Shown: positions 50,584 to 60,956, counted from the first letter of the stretch. The stretch is 64,000 bases of DNA from Alphaproteobacteria bacterium HGW-Alphaproteobacteria-4 (GCA_002842855.1 PHEE01000008.1:86588-150587); one strand, 5' to 3'. The notes: generated by a model not told the origin, from the sequence alone. Numbers and translations are program-made.

Positions 50584-51789
50584 ATGACGGGGCCGATGCT
50601 TCTTTTTCTAATCGCCGCCGCACTGCTGGGGCAGATCGGCGTGGGCGCCGGCATCGCCTTTTGGCGGTATCAGCGGCGCAGGGCGCGCTTTGCCGCGCCC
50701 GCCCCTGTCGCGCTGCGCGGGGCATGGGCCGGCTGGCGGCAGTTTCGGGTGGTGGGGCGCCAATATGAAGATGCTGCTAAAAGCCAGTGTTCGTTCCACC
50801 TCGCGCCGCTCGATGGTAAGCCCCTGCCGCCCTACAAGCCCGGCCAGTTCCTGACCTTTCGGCTAACGCCAGACCCGGCCGCGCCGGACCGCCCCTTGGT
50901 GCGCTGCTATTCGCTGTCCGACCAGCCAGACCCCGCGCGCTGGCGCATCACCGTCAAACGGGTGCCCGCACCCGCCGGGCGCGCCGATCTGCCGCCGGGG
51001 GTGGGGTCGGGCTACCTGCACGACTGGGTGCAGGCGGGCGATGTTCTCGATGCCAGGGCCCCGGCCGGGGGCTTCTGGCTTGACCCCGACCCCGCCACCC
51101 CGGCGGTGCTGATCGCTGGGGGCATTGGCATTACACCCATGCTGAGCATGGCCGCTTGGGCCCTTTCGCATCAGCCGGACAGGGCGGTGCATCTGTTCTA
51201 TGGTGTCCGCGATGGGGCAGAACTGGCTTTTGGCGAAACACTTGCGGCGTTTGCCCGCACGCATCCGGCGTTTCACCTGCACCGCGCATTTTCGCGCCCA
51301 CGCCCGGATGACCTGCCAGGGCGCGATTTTGAAACCGAGGGGCGCATCGACCTTGCCCTGCTCAAGAAAAGTCTGCCGCATGGTCGGCACCAATTCTACA
51401 TTTGCGGGCCGCAAACGATGCTTGAAAGCCTTGTGCCCGCGCTGCTCGGCTGGGGGGTGCCGGCGGGCGATGTGCACTACGAGGCGTTCGGGCCGGCCTC
51501 GCTGCCGACACCGCAGGCCGAGGTCGCCGGGGCGCTGGCCGAGGTGCATTTTGCGCGCTCGGGGCGCGTTCTGGCGTGGGATGGCAGGGCCGCGAACCTG
51601 CTGGATTTTGCCGAAACACACGGTATTGCCACCGAGTCGGGCTGTCGTGCGGGCAGCTGCGGCGCCTGCGAAACCCGCCTTGTTTCGGGCGAGGTGGCCT
51701 ACACCCACCCGCCCGACCACGACATCGCGCCGGGGCATTGCCTGCTGTGCCTTGCCAAACCCGTAACCGCGCTGGAACTGGAGGCCTGA
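50584..51789 (+). CDS. Membrane-anchored FAD/NAD(P)H reductase with C-terminal 2Fe-2S domain
   Basis: A protein of 401 residues. One membrane helix (5-26) is followed by a ferredoxin-NADP-reductase module: FAD motif RCYSLSD (107-113), NAD(P) motif AGGIGITPMLSM (178-189) and ICGPQTMLESL. A plant-type ferredoxin domain at the end has GCRAGSCGACETRL and a fourth Cys in HCLLC. Electrons would pass from NAD(P)H through FAD to the iron-sulfur cluster at the inner membrane face. It resembles Hcr- or NOD-reductase-like proteins, but the N-terminal anchor is unusual. It is 30 bases after the ATPase gene and 3 before the next. Confidence 0.87.
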   Translation: MTGPMLLFLIAAALLGQIGVGAGIAFWRYQRRRARFAAPAPVALRGAWAGWRQFRVVGRQYEDAAKSQCSFHLAPLDGKPLPPYKPGQFLTFRLTPDPAAPDRPLVRCYSLSDQPDPARWRITVKRVPAPAGRADLPPGVGSGYLHDWVQAGDVLDARAPAGGFWLDPDPATPAVLIAGGIGITPMLSMAAWALSHQPDRAVHLFYGVRDGAELAFGETLAAFARTHPAFHLHRAFSRPRPDDLPGRDFETEGRIDLALLKKSLPHGRHQFYICGPQTMLESLVPALLGWGVPAGDVHYEAFGPASLPTPQAEVAGALAEVHFARSGRVLAWDGRAANLLDFAETHGIATESGCRAGSCGACETRLVSGEVAYTHPPDHDIAPGHCLLCLAKPVTALELEA

Positions 51790-51792
51790 GCC

Positions 51793-52371
51793 ATGCCCGG
51801 AAACATGTTCCGCCGACAGGTCTTGCCCTTCTACCTGTGGTTTGCAGCACTCGCGGTCGCCACGCTGGCGATCGACGCGGTGCTGCACCTGGCGGATGTG
51901 GTCTGGATCGGGCGCTACCTAGGTATTCCGGGGGTGGCGCTGATCATCGGCTCGTTCGGCTATTCGCTGCGCAAACGCAAGATCACCACTAAAGGCGACC
52001 CCGCAAAACTGCTGCGCCGCCACGAGCGCTATACCTGGGCCGGGGCGCTGTTGGTGATGGTGCACGCGGGCATCCACTTCAACGCGATCCTGCCCTGGCT
52101 TGCAGTGGTGGCAATGCTGATCAATGTCGCCAGCGGCCTGACTGGCAAATACCTGATCGCCCGCGCCCGCGCCCGGCTGGAAGACAACACCCAGAGGCTG
52201 CGCGCCGAGGGGCTGGCCGAGGCCGACATTGAAGCGCGGCTCTACTGGGACAGCCTTACCTTTGACGCGGTGAAACAGTGGCGACTGGTGCATTTTCCGA
52301 TCACGCTGGCGTTTGGCGTGTTGGCACTGGCGCACCTGATTGCGGTTTTCCTGTTCTGGGGGTGGCATTGA
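51793..52371 (+). CDS. Four-helix membrane protein, candidate b-type cytochrome
   Basis: A protein of 192 residues with helices near 12-34, 44-58, 80-112 and 165-190. Histidines inside or at the ends of helices (His32, His77, His91, His95, His167, His181) could bind one or two b hemes; HAGIHFN in the third helix is the strongest candidate. I do not recognise a named family. Its position between an iron-sulfur flavoprotein and a multiheme cytochrome c, with a 3-base gap upstream and TGATG overlap downstream, makes an electron-transfer role likely. Confidence 0.72.
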   Translation: MPGNMFRRQVLPFYLWFAALAVATLAIDAVLHLADVVWIGRYLGIPGVALIIGSFGYSLRKRKITTKGDPAKLLRRHERYTWAGALLVMVHAGIHFNAILPWLAVVAMLINVASGLTGKYLIARARARLEDNTQRLRAEGLAEADIEARLYWDSLTFDAVKQWRLVHFPITLAFGVLALAHLIAVFLFWGWH

Positions 52372-53141
52372 TGCGCCGGATCATTCTTGCCATTGTCGCA
52401 GCCAACGTAGCGGTGCTGGTCGCGCTTTCGTTTCTCTGGCCCGAAATGATGGTCAGCCCTGGCCCCCTGATCCCTGCGCATGCCGAACTGACCACCGATT
52501 GCTTTGGCTGCCACACACCGCTTTTGGGCGCGCGCGTGGCCAAATGCACAAGCTGCCACAAACCCGAAGAGGTCGGGCTGAAGACCAGCAAGGGGGTGCC
52601 GATCAGCCGCACCGATTCGCTGCCGCCATTTCACCAGTCGCTCATGCAGCAAGACTGTCTTGCCTGCCATTCCGACCATCCGCCGCCGCGGCTGACGCAG
52701 TCTGCGCAGGTTCGCTTTGCCCATGCGCTGCTGGCCCCCGAGCGCGCCACCGATTGCGTCGGCTGCCATACCGCGCCGGTCGACAGGAACCACACCGATC
52801 CGCGCGCGCAATGTTCGGGCTGCCACGGGCAGACCGCCTGGAAACCGGCAACCCTCGACCATAGCCGCTATTTTGTGCTTGACCGCGACCATAATGCGAC
52901 CTGTTCCACCTGCCACACCGAACCCGACTACAAGGTTTACACCTGCTATGGCTGCCATGAGCACACCCCCGCCAAGATCCGGCGCGAGCATGAGGGCGAG
53001 GGCATCCGCGATTACGAAAATTGCGTGGCCTGCCACCGCAACGCGCGCGACGAGCCGCGATTCATCGGCGGCAAATGGGTGCCGGGCGGCGGTGAAAACA
53101 GAGGTCGCCGCAATGATCGCGACGCTGACGACGATGATTGA
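52371..53141 (+). CDS. Membrane-anchored octaheme cytochrome c
   Basis: A protein of 256 residues with one N-terminal helix (3-23) as signal or anchor and eight CxxCH heme sites (Cys44, 59, 96, 129, 148, 178, 192 and 218). About 32 residues per heme and many extra His residues for bis-His ligation fit a class III / c3-like multiheme chain. The tail is acidic (RDADDDD). It should lie on the periplasmic face. Overlap with the cytochrome-b-like gene implies a complex that carries electrons across the membrane. Confidence 0.9.
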   Translation: MRRIILAIVAANVAVLVALSFLWPEMMVSPGPLIPAHAELTTDCFGCHTPLLGARVAKCTSCHKPEEVGLKTSKGVPISRTDSLPPFHQSLMQQDCLACHSDHPPPRLTQSAQVRFAHALLAPERATDCVGCHTAPVDRNHTDPRAQCSGCHGQTAWKPATLDHSRYFVLDRDHNATCSTCHTEPDYKVYTCYGCHEHTPAKIRREHEGEGIRDYENCVACHRNARDEPRFIGGKWVPGGGENRGRRNDRDADDDD

Positions 53142-53186
53142 TCCGCGCCCTTGCATAGCCCTTGCCCTTTTCTGTGGAGATAAGCG

Positions 53187-53885
53187 ATGAGCCGCCTGAC
53201 CCATTCCGAAGTTCACATGGTGCACCGCATCGGCTGGCTGCGCGCCGCCGTGCTGGGCGCCAATGATGGCATCGTTTCAACCGCGAGCCTGCTTGTCGGC
53301 GTTGCCGCAGCGGGGTCGGGAAAGCCCGAGATTCTGGTGGCGGGGCTGGCGGGGCTGATGGCCGGGGCGATGTCGATGGCGGCGGGCGAATATGTTTCGG
53401 TCAGTTCGCAAACCGATGCCGAGCGTGCCGATACCGAACGCGAGCGGCAAGAAATTGCCGAACATCCCGACCACGAGATGAAAGAGCTTTCCGACATCTA
53501 TGAGGCGCGCGGGCTTGACCGCCACCTTGCGCATCTGGTCGCCGAACAACTGACAGCGCATGACGCGCTTGGCGCGCATCTGCGCGATGAGTTGGGCATT
53601 TCCGATACCGTGACTGCACGACCGGTGCAGGCGGCGGTGGTATCGGCGCTGACATTCGCGGTGGGGGCGGCGCTGCCGCTGCTGGTGGCGCTGGTAGCGC
53701 CGCTCGGCGTGATGGTGGCAACGATTGCGGTGGCGACGCTGGTGGCGCTTGCGGCACTTGGCGCCGTTGGCGCCACCGCTGGCGGCGCCGGATGGCTGCG
53801 CGGTGCGCTGCGCGTCACGTTCTGGGGGGCGCTTGCCATGGCCGCAACGGCTGCGGTAGGGGCAGTATTCGGCGTCATGGCCTGA
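53187..53885 (+). CDS. VIT/CCC1-family Fe2+/Mn2+ transporter
   Basis: A protein of 232 residues with the VIT signature GANDGIVSTASLLVGVAAAG, AGAMSMAAGEYVSVSSQTD, and a charged middle segment (about 75-135; many Glu, Asp and His) that in VIT1 forms the cytosolic metal-binding hub. About five helices are present. VIT proteins move Fe2+ or Mn2+ out of the cytosol by proton exchange. The gap after the octaheme gene is 45 bases, so it is probably in the same operon as the P1B-4 ATPase, giving two different metal exporters in one unit. Confidence 0.9.
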   Translation: MSRLTHSEVHMVHRIGWLRAAVLGANDGIVSTASLLVGVAAAGSGKPEILVAGLAGLMAGAMSMAAGEYVSVSSQTDAERADTERERQEIAEHPDHEMKELSDIYEARGLDRHLAHLVAEQLTAHDALGAHLRDELGISDTVTARPVQAAVVSALTFAVGAALPLLVALVAPLGVMVATIAVATLVALAALGAVGATAGGAGWLRGALRVTFWGALAMAATAAVGAVFGVMA

Positions 53886-53950
53886 CGGTCGCGCTTGCCC
53901 GAGGCGCCGCCAGGGGCCAGACTGGCGCCGGTGGAAATTGGGGAACCGCA

Positions 53951-55276
53951 ATGGAAACCCGGCTTGAGCTTGGTGCACGGCAAACGCGCGCGCTAGCAAT
54001 GACCAGCCAATTGCGGCAGGCCATTGGCTTTCTCAGGTTGGGAAACCAGCAACTTTCCGACCATCTGGCAGCGCTCGCCCATGCAAACCCGCATCTGGCG
54101 CTGACGCCTTCGCCCCGGATCACGACCGCGCAAAACTGGCTCGACCAGTTTCTTGCGGCACCCCCTGCGGGGGCCACCCGCGTTGCACCCCCAACCGGGG
54201 GCGACAGCGCCGCACCCGGAGACGCAGTTGAACAGGCTGCGGCGCCGGAGCGGGGATTGGTGGAGCACGTCATGGCACAACTCGGGTATCTGGTGCGCGA
54301 CCATGCCGACCGCCCGTTGGCCGAGGCCTTTGTCGAGGCGCTGGAGCCGAGCGGCTGGCTGGGCAGCACCGTTGACCAAATCGCGATCAGGTGCGGCAGC
54401 TCTGTTGACCGCGCCGAGCGGGTACTGGCCCAGTTGCAGCAAGCGGAACCCGCAGGGCTCTTCGCCCGGTCGCTGCGTGAATGCTTGCGGCTTCAGGCAT
54501 TGGATCAGGGCTTGCTCAGCGCCGATTTTGCCCGCCTGCTAGATAACTTGCCGCTGCTTGCACAGGGTGATCTGGCGGCGCTGGCTGCGCGCTGTGCGGT
54601 GGCGCCAGAACGGCTTGCCGACATGTTGCGCGCATTGCGTGCAATGAACCCCAAGCCGGGCGCCAGCCTTGGCGATGCGCCGCAGCCGATCACCGAACCC
54701 GACCTGATTGTGCGGCGCGAGGGCGGGCGCTGGACGGTCGAATTGAACCGCTCGACCCTGCCCGCAATCGAACTGCGCGACTCGGCGGAAGGCGGCAGCG
54801 ACGACCTTTTGCGCGATGCGCGCTGGCTGCTGCGCGCGGTGGCGCGGCGCAACGCCACCACGCTGCGCATCGCACGCGAGGTGCTCAGGCGGCAAGAAGG
54901 TTTTCTGGCGCTTGGCCCGGCGCAGCTGCTGCCGCTGACCACGACCGAAGTCGCCGATAGTACAGGTTTTCACCCCAGCACGATCAGCCGGGTTACCACC
55001 GGACTTCTGGTCGCAACGCCACGCGCCACGCTGCATTTTCGAGATTTCTTTAGCGCGGCTTTACCTGCGCGCGGGCAGGGCGCGCCCGTTGCCACGCAGC
55101 GTGTGCTGCACGAGATGCGGGCACTGATTGCCGCCGAGGATCGGGCCAATCCCCTGAGCGATGACGATATTGCCAGGCATTTTCAGGCCGCAGGCGTGAT
55201 GCTGGCGCGGCGCACGGTGGCAAAGTATCGCGCCGCTCTTGGAATCGCAGGCTCGGCCGCGCGGCGCAAGCGATGA
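53951..55276 (+). CDS. rpoN: RNA polymerase sigma-54 factor
   Basis: A protein of 441 residues. Region I is Gln/Leu-rich (LAMTSQLRQAIGFLRLGNQQL), followed by a short Ala/Pro linker, the core-binding domain (residues about 85-260), the helix-turn-helix domain (TTTEVADSTGFHPSTISRVTTG) and the RpoN box ARRTVAKYR (419-427), which contacts the -24 element. All three functional regions are intact. Region I has Ser-Gln-Leu-Arg where many family members have Pro-Gln-Leu-Gln. Rhodobacter species can carry several rpoN copies, so this may be a specialised one; two sigma-54-type promoters lie downstream. Confidence 0.94.
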   Translation: METRLELGARQTRALAMTSQLRQAIGFLRLGNQQLSDHLAALAHANPHLALTPSPRITTAQNWLDQFLAAPPAGATRVAPPTGGDSAAPGDAVEQAAAPERGLVEHVMAQLGYLVRDHADRPLAEAFVEALEPSGWLGSTVDQIAIRCGSSVDRAERVLAQLQQAEPAGLFARSLRECLRLQALDQGLLSADFARLLDNLPLLAQGDLAALAARCAVAPERLADMLRALRAMNPKPGASLGDAPQPITEPDLIVRREGGRWTVELNRSTLPAIELRDSAEGGSDDLLRDARWLLRAVARRNATTLRIAREVLRRQEGFLALGPAQLLPLTTTEVADSTGFHPSTISRVTTGLLVATPRATLHFRDFFSAALPARGQGAPVATQRVLHEMRALIAAEDRANPLSDDDIARHFQAAGVMLARRTVAKYRAALGIAGSAARRKR

Positions 55277-55294
55277 GCGCGCCGCGTGGCGCCT

Positions 55295-55331
55295 GCGCGA
55301 AAATCCCCACGGGGTGCGCGCATTTCACGCA
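55295..55331. promoter_or_regulatory. Candidate enhancer (activator site) of the ABC operon
   Basis: GCGCGCATTTCACGCA (55316-55331) matches 15 of 16 bases at 63049-63064 upstream of the other sigma-54-type promoter. It contains the interrupted palindrome GCGCG-N5-CACGC. A weaker inverted half (GCGCGAAAA, 55295-55303) lies 36 bases from its far end, as at the other site. The distance to the -24 element is about 95 bases, normal for a sigma-54 enhancer. The left half could instead be a fragment of the dispersed repeat family. Confidence 0.55.
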
Positions 55332-55423
55332 TTGCACCCGCCAAATCCTTCCTCGTTCAGCCCCGCCGCGACCAATGGCCGGAAAATGACCAGAAATTTT
55401 AAGCGCGAGGGCACCCATTGTTG

Positions 55424-55439
55424 TGGCACGACTTGTGCA
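55424..55439 (+). promoter_or_regulatory. Sigma-54 (-24/-12) promoter of the ABC transporter operon
   Basis: TGGCACGACTTGTGCA has the GG (55425-55426) and GC (55437-55438) dinucleotides exactly ten bases apart, and the TGGCACG half is consensus. The -12 half is GTGC rather than TTGC. Transcription should begin near 55450, about 60 bases before the first gene. The following TCTAT is shared with the second promoter. Confidence 0.75.
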
Positions 55440-55508
55440 TCTATGTGGGTGTCCACCTTGACCCGGACGAATGCGCCGTTTCGAGCGCAGAACACAGGGA
55501 GATAGAAG

Positions 55509-57044
55509 ATGACGACGCTACAGCGCCTTCTGCTGGCCTCTGCGATGGCACTCGGCCCGGTTGCCACCGGTGCCCATGCCGCCGACCTCGTGGTCGGCTT
55601 CACGCTTGATGCCGACACGCTCGACCCCGCCAACCACCGCAAGCGGGAAACCGAAACCATCATCCGCAACATGTATGACGGGCTTCTGACGCGTGATGCG
55701 AACATGGTGGTGGTGCCCGAAATCGCGGAGTCGATGACCCAGATTTCGCCCACCGTCTATGATTTCAAGATCCGCCCCGGCATCAAGTTCCACGATGGCA
55801 CCGCGATGACCGCCGAAGACGTGAAGTTCACGCTCGACCGGGTCACCGTAGAAAACGCGATGGAAGGCACGACCAGCCCGCGCCAAAGCCTGATGGGGCC
55901 GGTGGCCTCGGTCGAGGTGGTCGGCGGCGATACCGTGCGCATCACCTTGAAAGAGCCTTGGCCGATCCTGCCTGCGATGCTGCCCAACCAGCAGATCGTT
56001 TCAAAGGCTTTTGTCGAGGCAAATGGCTCGGCCGGCATCGCAACGGCCGAAAACGGCACCGGGCCGTTCAAGCTGGTGGAATGGCGCAAGGGTGAATCGG
56101 TCATTCTGGAGCGCTTCGCAGATTACTACGGCGGCGCTTCCGACATTCCTCCGGTCGGTCCAGCCTGCGTTGACCGGGTGATCTTCAAGATCATCCCCGA
56201 AAGCGCCAGCCGTGTCGCTGCCCTGCTTGCGGGCGACGTGCATATTATCAACGAACTGCCTGCCTTCTCGATCGCACAGGTCAATGCCAATAACGGCACC
56301 CATGTGATGACCGTGAACGGCACCCGCAGCTTCTTTGTAGCGATGAACCTCGAAGGCGAATACTTCGATGATCCGCTGGTGCGGCAGGCCGCGGCCCACG
56401 CGATCGACAAGAACCTGCTGATCGACAAGATCCTCGGCGGAAACGCGGCACCCATCAATGGCATCCTTTCGCCCGATGCCTTTGGCGCCAGCGAACTGCC
56501 CAGCTATGGCTACGACCCCGAGCTGGCGAAAAAGCTGTTGGCTGATGCGGGCTTCCCGAATGGCATCGACATCGTGATGGATACCGAAGGCGCGTTCAAG
56601 GATACCGCCGAAGCCATCGCCTCGCTGCTGACCAAGGCTGGTATCCGCACCACCGTGGCGGTTGGCGAAAGCGCGCAACTGACCGCCAAGTGGCGGGTGC
56701 AGGGCAAGGCGCCGAAAACCGGCGACATGTACTTCTCGAGCTGGGGCAACGGTTCGCTCGACCCGTTCGACATCTTCACGCCGACCCACCGCACCAACGA
56801 CCGTGGCAACTCGGCGGGCTATGCGAACCCGGCGGTGGATGCCCTGCTTGACGCCGCCGCGACCGAGCTTGACGTGGCCAAGCGTGCGGGCATGTATCGG
56901 GAAGCCGAACTGCTGATCAACGCCGACCTGCCCTACCTCTACCTCTGGGTGCCGCAGGACATTTACGGCGTGTCTGACCGCGTGACCGGCTGGCAGCCAA
57001 GCGCGGACAGCCGCATCAACCTGCACGACGCCTGCCTGAAGTAA
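55509..57044 (+). CDS. ABC transporter substrate-binding protein, peptide/nickel (SBP family 5) type
   Basis: A protein of 511 residues with a Sec signal (MTTLQRLLLASAMALGPVATGAHA) and the family-5 core: LDPANHRKRETETIIRNMYDGLL, TVYDFKIRPGIKFHDGTAMTAEDVKF, GTGPFKLVEW, and NDRGNSAGYANPAVDALLD. It captures a peptide-like or other organic solute in the periplasm for the two permeases that follow. There is no lipobox. It is the first gene after the sigma-54-type promoter. The ligand is unknown; the hydrolase in the operon suggests an amide- or beta-lactam-like compound. Confidence 0.93.
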   Translation: MTTLQRLLLASAMALGPVATGAHAADLVVGFTLDADTLDPANHRKRETETIIRNMYDGLLTRDANMVVVPEIAESMTQISPTVYDFKIRPGIKFHDGTAMTAEDVKFTLDRVTVENAMEGTTSPRQSLMGPVASVEVVGGDTVRITLKEPWPILPAMLPNQQIVSKAFVEANGSAGIATAENGTGPFKLVEWRKGESVILERFADYYGGASDIPPVGPACVDRVIFKIIPESASRVAALLAGDVHIINELPAFSIAQVNANNGTHVMTVNGTRSFFVAMNLEGEYFDDPLVRQAAAHAIDKNLLIDKILGGNAAPINGILSPDAFGASELPSYGYDPELAKKLLADAGFPNGIDIVMDTEGAFKDTAEAIASLLTKAGIRTTVAVGESAQLTAKWRVQGKAPKTGDMYFSSWGNGSLDPFDIFTPTHRTNDRGNSAGYANPAVDALLDAAATELDVAKRAGMYREAELLINADLPYLYLWVPQDIYGVSDRVTGWQPSADSRINLHDACLK

Positions 57045-57072
57045 GCGCAACCAAACCTGGGAGGGAACGGGC

Positions 57073-58080
57073 ATGAGCCTTGGCAAGCTGATCGAACGCC
57101 TGCTGCAACTCGTGCCCGTTCTTCTGGGCGTCAGTCTGATCGTCTTCGTGATGATGGCGCTGACGCCCGGCGACCCGGTGCAGATCATGATCGGGGACCA
57201 GAACATCACCCCCGAGCAGGAAGATGCCCTGCGCCGTGGTCTTGGCCTTGACCGGCCGATCGTCGAACGCTTTTTCGTCTTTCTTGGCAACGCCATGCAG
57301 GGCGATTTCGGGCAGAGCTTCTACCACCGCCGCCCGGTTGCCGATGTCATTGCCGAACGCCTGCCCGCCACCATCGAGCTGAGCCTCGTGGCGTTGATCG
57401 TGGCGCTGGTAACCGCGATCCCGCTGGGGGTGCTGGCCGCGATCCGCAAGAATTCAATCTTCGACAAACTCGCCACCGTCGGCTCGCTTCTGGGTGTATC
57501 GCTGCCGGGGTTCTGGTTCGGCATCCTGTTGATCATGCTCTTTGCGGTGCAATGGCACATTCTGCCGGTGTCGGGCCGCATCGGATATTCGAGCGAGATC
57601 GAAACCATCACCGGGTTCCTGCTGATTGACACTCTGCTGCGCGGCAACCTGCCCGCCTTCTGGGACGCGGTGAAGCACCTCATTCTGCCCGCCGTCACGC
57701 TCGGCCTGCCGATGACCGCCATTCTGATGCGCGTCACCCGCACCTCGATGCTGGAAGTGCTGCGGCAGGACTATGTGACATTTGCCGATGCCAAGGGGCT
57801 GTCGCGGCGCAGGGTTCTGTTTCGCCACGCGCTGAAAAACGCTCTTATCCCAACGGTTTCGGTGGCTGCAATCGAGACCGGCAGCCTTCTGGGGGGCAAC
57901 ATGATCGTCGAAACCGTGTTCGGCTGGCCCGGTTTGGGGCGGCTGGTGGTGGAAAGTATCTTTCTGCGCAACTACCCGCTCGTGCAGGCTGCGGTGCTGC
58001 TTTACGCGGTCATCTACGTGGGGCTGAACTTCTTTGCCGATATTCTCTACACCATTCTCAATCCGCGGGTGAAGCTGTGA
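57073..58080 (+). CDS. ABC transporter permease, DppB/OppB type
   Basis: A protein of 335 residues with six helices. The first helix precedes a large periplasmic loop, then comes the binding-protein-dependent permease core with the EAA loop (QDYVTFADAKGLSRRRVLFRHALKNALIP) that contacts the ATPases. FGWPGLGRLVVESIFLRNYPLVQA is the typical C-terminal element. SD GGGAGG lies before ATG 57073. Its stop overlaps the next start (GTGA). Confidence 0.94.
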   Translation: MSLGKLIERLLQLVPVLLGVSLIVFVMMALTPGDPVQIMIGDQNITPEQEDALRRGLGLDRPIVERFFVFLGNAMQGDFGQSFYHRRPVADVIAERLPATIELSLVALIVALVTAIPLGVLAAIRKNSIFDKLATVGSLLGVSLPGFWFGILLIMLFAVQWHILPVSGRIGYSSEIETITGFLLIDTLLRGNLPAFWDAVKHLILPAVTLGLPMTAILMRVTRTSMLEVLRQDYVTFADAKGLSRRRVLFRHALKNALIPTVSVAAIETGSLLGGNMIVETVFGWPGLGRLVVESIFLRNYPLVQAAVLLYAVIYVGLNFFADILYTILNPRVKL

Positions 58081-58964
58081 GCATGGTCGCCGCACCCCCC
58101 GCTGCCGACAGCATCTTTCGGCGCAATCTGGCAAGCTTCATGGGCAACCGTCTGGCACTGGCCAGCGCTGTGGTGGTGCTGCTGTTCGTGCTGATGGCGA
58201 TCTTCGCGCCGCTGATCGCGCCGCAAGACCCCTATGAGACCGACCTTTTCCGCCGCCTGCAACCGCCCGCATGGGTCGAGGGGGGCGAGTGGGGGTATCT
58301 GCTAGGCTGCGATGCCTTGGGGCGCGACATCTTTTCGCGCATTATCTACGGCGCGCGGATATCCATCTTTGTCGGCCTCACGGTGATCGTGCTGGCCACC
58401 GGCATCGGCATTATCGCGGGGCTGGCCTCGGGCTATCTGCGCGGTTGGGTCGATATCATCATTTCGCGTATCGTCGATATTCTGCTGGGCTTTCCCTACC
58501 TGATCTTTGCGATCGGCCTGATGGCGATGATGGGGCCGGGGCTGGGCAACATCATTCTGGCGCTGGCCTACAAGGAATGGGTGATTCCGGCGCGGGTGGT
58601 GCGGGGCGAAACGCTGGCGGTGCGCGAGCTGGAATATGTCGAGGCTGCGCGGGCACTTGGCGCCTCGCCCCGCCACATCATGCTCAAAGAGATCCTGCCC
58701 AATATCCTGTCGCCTGTGGTGGTGGTTTCGACCATCCGCATGGCCAACGTGATCATTCTTGAGGCCTCGCTGTCGTTCCTTGGGCTTGGCGTGCAGCCGC
58801 CGACCGCAAGCTGGGGCAGCATGGTTTCCGATGGTCGCGCCTTCATTCTGGAAGCGTGGTGGGTTTCCACCTTCCCCGGCCTTGCAATTCTGCTGCTGGT
58901 GCTGGCGATCAACGTGGCAAGCCAGGGCCTGCGCGACGCCTTTGACCCGAGGTTCCACGAATGA
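58077..58964 (+). CDS. ABC transporter permease, DppC/OppC type
   Basis: A protein of 295 residues with six helices, the OppC N-terminal segment (FRRNLASFMGNRLALASAVVVLLFVLMAIFAPLIAPQDP) and the EAA loop (ELEYVEAARALGASPRHIMLKEILPN). It forms the channel with the DppB-type partner. GTG 58077 overlaps the upstream stop and has GGTGA four bases before it; ATG 58083 is a possible alternative. The end overlaps the next gene by four bases. Confidence 0.94.
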   Translation: MSMVAAPPAADSIFRRNLASFMGNRLALASAVVVLLFVLMAIFAPLIAPQDPYETDLFRRLQPPAWVEGGEWGYLLGCDALGRDIFSRIIYGARISIFVGLTVIVLATGIGIIAGLASGYLRGWVDIIISRIVDILLGFPYLIFAIGLMAMMGPGLGNIILALAYKEWVIPARVVRGETLAVRELEYVEAARALGASPRHIMLKEILPNILSPVVVVSTIRMANVIILEASLSFLGLGVQPPTASWGSMVSDGRAFILEAWWVSTFPGLAILLLVLAINVASQGLRDAFDPRFHE

Positions 58965-59949
58965 GCGCGCTTCTGGAAGTGCGGGGCCTGCGCACGGTAT
59001 TTCATACCCGCGCGGGCGAGGTGTGGGCGGTTGACGGTGTCGATGTCGAGGTGCGGCGCGGCGAATGCCTTGGCATCGTTGGCGAAAGCGGCTCGGGCAA
59101 GTCGGTGACCTTCGCCAGCGTGATGGGCCTGGTGCGCAGCCCCGGCCGGGTGGCCGAAGGCCAGATCCTGTTTGAAGGGCGCGACCTGCGCGCGCTTTCG
59201 CTGCGCGAGATGCGCGCCGTGCGTGGCAAGGAAATTGCCATGACCATGCAGGATGCGCTGACCGCGCTGAACCCCGCGCTGACCGTGGGCGAGCAGATCC
59301 GCGAGGCGCTGGAGGCGCATGACGAAACCCTGCCCGCGCGCGGGCAGCCGCGCCGCGCCGCGATCCGGGCGAAATCGGTCGAGATGCTGGGCCTTGTCGG
59401 CATCCCTTCTGCCGAAAGCCGCCTGCGCCAGTATCCGCACGAGTTTTCGGGCGGCATGCGCCAGCGCATCATGATTGCCATTGCACTCGCGTGCCGCCCC
59501 AAGCTGCTGATTGCCGATGAACCGACCACCGCGCTTGACGTGACCATTCAGGCGCAGGTGCTGGAACTGATCACCGACATCCGCGCCCGGCTTGGCATGA
59601 GCGTGGTGTTGATCACGCATGACCTTGGCGTGGTGGCCGAGCATTGCGACCGGGTGATGGTGATGTATGCGGGCCAGGTGGTCGAATCCGGGCCTACCGC
59701 CGAAGTGATTGCCACCCCCCGCCACCCCTACACCCGCGGCTTGCTTGCCTCGATCCCGCGCCCCGGCCTGCGCGGCCAACCCATTCGTCCGATCGAAGGG
59801 CAGGTGCCCGACCTGATCGGCATGGCGCCGCAGTGCCGCTTTTATTCCCGCTGCCCCGTGCGCCGCGAAGCCTGCCTTGCCCCGGTTGCCATGCGCCCGG
59901 CGGGCGCGGGCCGCAGTGCGCGATGTGTCTTGCTTGACGAGGTGCCCGC

Positions 59950-59953
<4 letters not shown>
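58961..59953 (+). CDS. ABC transporter ATP-binding protein, DppD/OppD type
   Basis: A protein of 330 residues with Walker A (GESGSGKSVTF), the signature SGGMRQRIMIAIAL, Walker B (KLLIADEPTTALD) and the C-terminal oligopeptide-transporter extension with Cys residues (CRFYSRCPVRREAC), which in relatives can hold an iron-sulfur cluster. It powers import together with the next gene product. It overlaps both neighbours by ATGA. Confidence 0.95.

Positions 59954-60956
<1,003 letters not shown>

Noticed and set aside
52320..52345. TTGGCACTGG sequence resembling a sigma-54 -24 element
   Set aside because: It is inside the cytochrome-b-like coding region and lacks GC at the required ten-base spacing.
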